From contig CM057153.1 of the NCBI GenBank assembly GCA_029962745.1, forward strand, positions 38,407,667 through 38,471,666: 64,000 nt of DNA, read 5' to 3'. Below, one piece after another: positions 57,801-64,000 of the stretch. How positions within the stretch are numbered: the first letter of the stretch is position 1; each line of letters begins with the position of its first letter. Position numbers and translations under genes: made by a program. Under the pieces are notes generated by a model that had not been told where the DNA came from, ran no database searches, and saw only the letters and a program-made list of their open reading frames with translations. This DNA comes from Echinometra lucunter. Taxonomy: Eukaryota; Echinodermata; Echinoidea; Camarodonta; Echinometridae.

Positions 57801-60800
57801 ACATTTTAACCATATTACCTCTGTGTGCACCGGCTCGCTTCCGGAATTTATTGATGGAGTAATTGAGGAAAGATAGATAGTGAGTGTTGTTTCAGAAAGT
57901 ACAAAATAAATATCACCAATGTCGTCAGGTATGACGATTCTATGATTTTTGTTGAATACACATGTACCCCCCTCCCTCTCTCCATATGACTCTCAATTTT
58001 CTTTCCCATTCACATTTTTTAAAAGACATTTAGAAAAATTACATTTAACTTTGATCATTTATGGCTTGCTTCTGTTTATGAATTCATTCATTTTTTGTTA
58101 TTATTGGTTATAAAAATTGGATTTGATTATTTTGTACTATTGAAGTATTTCATTACATGGTGTTATTTACTGAAACGAAACGTTGTACATTTTATTCCCA
58201 AATATGTAAATTGCCATGCAGAAAGAAATGAATTCATATAACATTTTCAAAATGATGATAATAAACACATGAAATATGAATTATTTTTGGCTTTCTATCC
58301 CAATATATTTTCATTATAGATCTCAAGCCGTCCAACTTGTTTCTGACATCAAAAGGCCTCGTCAAAGTTGGAGACTTCGGCATCGCGAAGATGTTACATA
58401 ACACTCTCGACCACGCTTGTACTCTCATTGGGACTCCATACTACCTCTCTCCTGAAATCTGCCAAAGACAACCGTATCTTTTTTCTTGAAATATATTTCC
58501 GTTATTATATCAAAGCACATGTTTGACGAATGATTTATTCTAACGAATATGTTGCAGCTAACAAAAAGTGGTGATTCATAGCACTCTTATAAGTTAAATT
58601 TCTCTTAAAATCTGGTTGAAAAAATTCAAGCAAACACCAGAATCATTCTTTTTGTTTTTGTTTTTGTTTTTCGAAATCACCTTAAAATGGCAAATGAAAT
58701 AGTAGGACAATGACTGTACATCAGAAAAGGCTTATTTAAGTTATGATAATGTCGATTATTTACCATGCAACTTATACTCCAGGACAGTGATAATGATTTG
58801 ACTTGCACCCCTCTCTTGCATATCTGGGGCAGAAACCTGAGCAATGAATCATGACGAATTATGGAGCCGGTAACAACATGCTATCCACCCTTTCATTCGG
58901 GACATCTACGTGCGTAAATCCACATCATGTCGCTCATTATTCCTCCATTATCTGACACATTCAATTTCAGTTCACGAAAAAAACAATTAGTTTGGAAAAA
59001 GTTACTCAGCACCATGAACAGTCAAATACTACAAGTCAGCTATAGCATAGAAGTACGCCATGATGTATTCATAAGCCAATGGTGTAATAACGACTTATCG
59101 AACACTCCTGAGATTCACAGGACATCTATTTTGGAACGAGCCAAACTTTTATCGATAGCAAACAACCACCCTCCCCCCCCCAAAAAAAAGGGAATTTGTG
59201 TTATAAGCAAAAGCAAATGACGACATATTTGGTTGAATACTAATAAAAAAATATATCCGTCTGGAGTTTGTATTTTTTATTTTAGGATGAGTGCAAATTA
59301 TCATGATATATCAGGGGCCGCTGAAGCGGGGGGGGGGGGGGGCAGAGGCTACAGCCCCTGGGCTAAGATTAAGAAAATCACATTAAGAAATTGAAACGAA
59401 AAACCTACTATAAATTGTAAAATATCATATTAAAATTGTTCATAGGCTCACAGAGTCATGAAAACCCAAGGAATTCAAGGGGCTCCGCTCCCTGGACCCC
59501 GCCTGTTTGGGTGTCACCCCCCCATTCCGAAAAAAAAAAACGTTCCGTGGCCGCTGTATATCAACATGATTGCATGAAGGGCTCTCAGGGAGAATGGTAT
59601 TCATAATGTCGAGGCTATCCTGGGTAAATACTAGACCTTCTATTTGTTAAAGTCAGCATTGATTATATCAGAACGCAAGGACATCTTGTGTTTATCATTT
59701 CCATTTCAAGACATGTTTTGCTCAGGAGTGTCACTGATAAATCGTGATAATGAATAAAAAGGTTGAGTACTGCATGAGGCTATGGTGAGCAATCAACATA
59801 AACGCACAGGCACTTCTTGATGGCTGGGAGAAAAAGGTTTCATGCCTGCTGCTTTCACATTTCAGGCAGGATTTCATAATCCTTGTTCTTCTTTTTTTCC
59901 CCTAATCACATTTTGGAGGGAAATTGTCTTGTCATCATGGTAAATATTGTACACGATGAACAAGAGGATTAACTGCTGCCTGAATATGAGCTGACGGTTG
60001 CCTTGATATTAATGATTTTAAAACAATATTTTTCGATTTGTAGCCCTAGCTACTACTATACCCTGCATCGTAAGCCTATGGAAACCCAAACTTTGTTCTG
60101 ATATTGGCGATATTTATCTGTCAAAAAGCAAACAAACAAACAAACAAAACAAGCAAAAAAAGTCATATGTATGTCATAACATCATTTTCATGACAATTCT
60201 TGATGAAGAGTGCAAGGAACTTTCTCCGGAAAGAGGGGCCGCGATCTAATGAGTGTGAATGAAAACATCGATTTTTTAAACATGTGCACATAGGAAAAAT
60301 AATGATTTCACTACCCGTCACCTTGTGTAATTTCTGGAGAACTTTTAAGCATTACCAGGAAGAGAACATGAGAAGTTGCTTGGCATTATCAAATTTACTG
60401 TAATTCAAGAGAGACAACCCCTCCTGACCGATGGGGATCGACAGGACCGTCTACATGATGATATAATGTCCGAATTCATTTTGCGACGTGATTGAAAAGA
60501 TACAGGTGCTTCAATTAGTCACAAGTCGTTAATGCTCTTCTCTGTCTACATCCCTCATGCGAGTATCATGGCGACGGAAGGTCGCAATCGTTGCATATAG
60601 GTCAGTTAGATCTTTACGATTTCTTGGACGTATGGTGGCTTGATGCTATCCCCTGAAGTATATCGTGTGAAGATGACATCATGCTGAAATACACCCGAAA
60701 ATGTAGTTGCATCTGGGCGATAGACTGTATACGTGATTTATTTTTCCTTTATTTTTCCTTTTCACCGAATTTCAAAGTCCATTAACAAAATATGATGGGT

Positions 60801-63800
60801 AATTCGTAGAACCTACCGACGAACATGATCAGTTTAATGATGCCGATGGCATTATGTTACCCGGGTAACCATTTCCCTGGATGTAGAGTATAATCAGAAA
60901 GTTCCTAATCTTTAATATGGGAAAATTGGAGAGTGGAAGGTGAAGGTGCTTGTGTGTAGATGTGGGTAACATTGATGAAACAGCAACAAAAACAACGGAG
61001 GAGAGCTTTTAAGAAGACATTCATATTTCTTTGGAGCAATTCAATATTGTTTCCCAACATGAAATAATGTGGAAAAAAAACAATGTTTTAATGAAAGGAA
61101 ATAAAAGAGACAATAAAGATGACAAAGCAACAAGGGATAAACGTATCGGCGACTTTCTGTCAACTTGCCAAGAACTTTTTAAATTTCTATTCTGTTTAGT
61201 CTTTTCCTTCTCGTATTTTCCTCTTCCGATTAAACGTTTAATTCCGTCATCTGCATGATGGTGATCTTTCGACTTTGATCATACCTCTGCACTCGAGTGT
61301 ATCGTATTGTATTGTATTGTATGTATTTCCGTCAAATTAAAAAGAAAAATGTAACAATAATACATTCAAATGAAAATTCACTGAAAAAAGGACTGAAGGG
61401 ATAGCCCTACTCAGCGTTGGTATCAAAACAACGCTGTTTTTCAGAGGGGTCCCTAACAATGTATAAAAGACTACTTACATACAGAAAAATAACATGACGT
61501 AAGTAAATAAGGAAAATTTAAACAAAACTAGGTACACGAAATATTTACATATATACAACGATACAAGAAACAGAGAACGGAAAAAACCCTAGGTGTGAAC
61601 CTGCAGTGTAAATCATTTCGTGCGAGTGTTTCCCGCCCTCCAAACTCGTCGTTTGTATCCTATGAGGAAAAAGTAAAAGGAATATTAAGTCAAGCGAACG
61701 GGTATTTATCTCATTAGATCATCTCGTTGTTTCGCTGTGCTAAGCTTTCCGTCCGTGCTAAAATGGGTTCCCCTGTGACAAACTCTAATCTGCAGAAGGT
61801 GTAAACATTTTTGGTGAATTAACTGTACGAGAATATATATATATGTTTTTTGTTTTGTTTTGTTTTTTTTTTTGTTTTTGTTTTTTTAAAGAGAGGGGAA
61901 TTTCTTTCTCCAAAGTGCTATATGATTGAGAATAATTCTGTAAGAAATATTGTACTAACGAATATGATTAATTTTATACGCCAAAAATTATTGTGCCCTT
62001 TATTGCCTTTTTCTGTCATGATGTACAGCCCAGACTGTTGGGGTTTTTAAAAAATATATTCTCTGGCAAACAAACTGGAAATGGAAAACATGGAAAATGC
62101 AAAATCAGCGACAATATACTCGACTAACGTGTTTCATTCGAGTAACGGTTAAGCAGGTCTAGACTAAGAATTTATTCCAATGTGCACTTGAAAAACTTAT
62201 TCATTCTTCCTCAACATTTTTTTAATTCATCAGATACAACCAGAAAAGTGATATGTGGGCAGCAGGCTGTATACTGTACGAGTTGGTAACCCTTAATCGC
62301 CCCTTTGAAGAACAAGAACTCTCAACTCTCATATTACGCATTCTGAGGGGTTCGTATACCCCGATTCCGAGGTTAGTATCAGCTACCCCTTTACGTTGAT
62401 TAATTGATACTTGTATATTGAAACAATTACTAAGAAACGCGTGTTTTAAAACATCTAACAATATCATTGCAAGTTCGGTGACCACTGTTAGTTCTCGGGT
62501 GGTGGCGCCTCGAGTTCGACACAGCTTTTAGCATCGACTTCCTCCAGTTTTCTACTGATAACTTGCTTCTGAAGGACAAGAAGAGGGCGCTGCTTCATAT
62601 CGAGATATTTCAGTGGTTAGGTACATATAAGTTTTCTTAACAATGAAGTGAAATGCTTCATTTTTTAAAAATTACTTTCTGTCGTAATTTATTTATATTT
62701 TTGAGCTGAAGATAAGAGATCAAATCAAAATTGATTCGAACACACGTCTAACTCTCTCACAAGAAATGTCCAGGGACCCATCCTTATTCCTCAAGATCCT
62801 TGATCTACCGTTGTTCCAAGGAATATCTAAAAATGACGTATCGTTTACCGATAATGCTGGAAAAGCTTCATTACGTGGATAATGGTTTTGTAATTTTACC
62901 AATATCTTGATTAGTCAGTAATTTGTCACAAAATAATGTGACTGAAAAATCCACCACTCTTCTGCTATCTGTTATCTCTTCTGTTATCATGGTTCCTCCA
63001 AGAAATTATGGAACTGTCATCGAAGAGCTGGTGGCAGTTCTCCTTTCTGTTGATCCCGATATGCGACCATCGGCCCATGCTATCCTTGCATCACACAACA
63101 TACGTCCATTTGTCAAGGCATTCACTGACCAGACAGAACTCCTAGCAATCTCACCGTCACCAAGTCCTGAGAATGGCTGTCAAACGCGATCCAAAAAGGC
63201 TGTAAGTCATATTAAAGTTATTAGAGTACACTTTCAATCATTTTTGAAAATTTCAAAGAGCAAGAGAAGTATACCCATGTAGTGAAATTTGCCATGTCAG
63301 TGTTTCAAAACAAACGATGTGCATGGCAAAGAAATGAGTGCTTTCATAAAGTTTCACAAAGAGATAGTTTTGCATTTTATGTTAGGAACGGTTACATGAT
63401 GGATTTATTTTCTCATTGTTTCTCTTTCTACCTCAATATTTGATAAAGCAAGGTGAACGCCCACTTCAAACTGTGTCTATGAGATCTCCTTATGCAATTA
63501 CGCCAAGAACTCAACGGCAAAGTGCTTCGAGACGTGTCCGAAGGTTCCACAACGCAGAGCAATCTTCAGACAAACCCAAAGTACAAAGCACACGTCTGAA
63601 TACGAGAACTGACTCCCCAATGATCAAGGACAACCACAGTACCAAGTTTACAAGGAGACCAACAGGTAAGAGACCAACAGGAGTGACACCTAAAATTGTT
63701 CACCACTATTCTGCAAGCGAACCGACCAATCTTGCCGATGCACGCACATCATCGCATTGTAAGCCAACAAGGACTCTGAGTCAACGGAATTCAACCAAGA

Positions 63801-64000
63801 AACCACAAACACCAGCAACCCTTAGGGAAGGGCACATTCCTGACAGTGTCTCTAGATGCAGAACCGGTAGCCGTCGACAATTTCCAAGTCATACCAAGAA
63901 ACGAGATTCGCCTGCGGTTCTTCAAACCGTAAATGCGTCTCAAGAAAAGTCCTATAGGAAAGACCCGAGCGAAAAGTCTTCCGTAGTGTCGAGGAAGAGA
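54891..64000 (+). CDS. NIMA-related (NEK) Ser/Thr protein kinase, 5' part, runs past the window end
   Basis: Family roles are in mitosis, centrosomes and cilia; the exact paralogue is not decided. Exons: 54891-55152, 56103-56234, 58320-58473, 62234-62371, 63003-63201, and 63449 onward, open to 64000. Phases match at every junction. An in-frame TGA two codons upstream fixes the start. Kinase domain: glycine loop GMGNFG (11-16), ATP lysine K33 (YVIKEI), αC glutamate E51, catalytic loop HRDLKPSN (130-137), DFG (150-152), activation segment GTPYYLSPE (169-177), [13 protein letters not shown], and a closing [23 protein letters not shown] is typical of the NEK1/3/4/5 group. The usual Val after the glycine loop is Ala18. 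Exon 6 gives 184 codons of basic, Ser/Thr/Pro-rich, low-complexity tail. Intron 3 (3.76 kb) and intron 1 hold TE copies. Confidence 0.93.
55209..55475. mobile_element. TIR MITE in NEK intron 1
   Basis: The left end ACACTCTCAAAACTATTGGG then TAAAA pairs with the right end, whose reverse complement is ACACTGTAAAAAAATATATA then TTGGGTATAATTTT; GAGGGTAAT occurs inverted in both arms, and AACTTTGGGCATTTTT is mirrored by AAAAATGCCCAAAGTT inside. It is 267 bp and non-coding. Flanking duplication is unclear. Confidence 0.78.
56997..57053. repeat. (CTT)n microsatellite in NEK intron 2
   Basis: About 18 CTT units. The poly-Phe and poly-Glu open frames are artefacts. Confidence 0.96.
59314..59556. mobile_element. 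hAT-like MITE in NEK intron 3
   Basis: TATATCA is repeated directly at 59307-59313 and 59557-59563. The ends are GGGGCCGCTGAAGCGGG on the left and, reverse complemented, CAGCGGCCACGGAAC on the right. It contains a poly-G run and the phrase GGGGCTCCGCTCCCTGGACC, like other G/C-tipped elements here. The termini are offset by about 3 bases, so its limits are approximate. Confidence 0.65.
61301..61590 (-). mobile_element. LINE 3'-end fragment in NEK intron 3
   Basis: A (GTATT)n-type pentamer run at 61301-61321 followed by GTATTTCC and GGGATAGCCCTACTCAGCG has the look of a reversed non-LTR retrotransposon 3' end: an AATAC repeat tail on the minus strand, then 3' UTR. No reverse transcriptase is seen. 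Confidence 0.45.

Overview
The window is eukaryotic nuclear DNA: large intron-rich genes with GT/AG introns, AT-rich by eye, many short A/T, G and GA runs, and dense non-autonomous DNA transposons. The mix of a tRNA-derived SINE, LINE 3' tails, long poly-G tracts, terminal-inverted-repeat elements and an orphan rhodopsin-like GPCR suits a marine invertebrate deuterostome, most plausibly an echinoderm such as a sea urchin. That assignment is an inference, because no species marker was found.

Four protein genes lie on the + strand and one tRNA on the - strand. (1) tRNA-Glu(UUC) at 309-380. (2) A DNA ligase IV gene (LIG4), start 5791, stop 27378, with 26 coding exons that join in frame to 929 codons. 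(3) A prohibitin-1 gene (PHB), 30435-36110, 6 coding exons, 275 codons. (4) A two-exon class A GPCR gene, 44988-47093, 527 codons, with a long Ser/Thr/Asn/Gly-rich ectodomain spliced onto a complete seven-helix core. (5) The 5' part of a NIMA-related (NEK) protein kinase gene, 54891 to the window end, with a complete kinase domain and a basic tail that is still open at base 64000.

The rest is repeat. Bases 1990-5330 are a degenerate ~190-bp tandem array broken by two insertions, one of which carries a third element. LIG4 introns hold at least ten TIR-type elements (hAT-like with CAGTGGCGTA ends and 7-8-bp target duplications, TA-flanked mariner-like MITEs, and others), some nested. PHB intron 1 is nearly filled by a hairpin, a MITE, an element with a 9-bp target duplication and a long fold-back element. 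The intergenic stretches 36111-44979 and 47094-54890 hold microsatellites, a 280-bp tandem duplication, a SINE and TE relics, and no recognisable gene.

The genes have no operon-like relationship. LIG4 acts in non-homologous end joining, PHB in the mitochondrial inner membrane, the GPCR at the plasma membrane, and the NEK kinase probably in cilia, centrosome or cell-cycle biology. No clearly new biochemical system was seen. The most unusual signal is repeated local duplication inside LIG4: a 107-bp tandem duplication carrying a complete 3' splice site, a triplicated 5' splice-site segment, and two decayed copies of C-terminal exons. The GPCR's repetitive ectodomain is the second point of interest.
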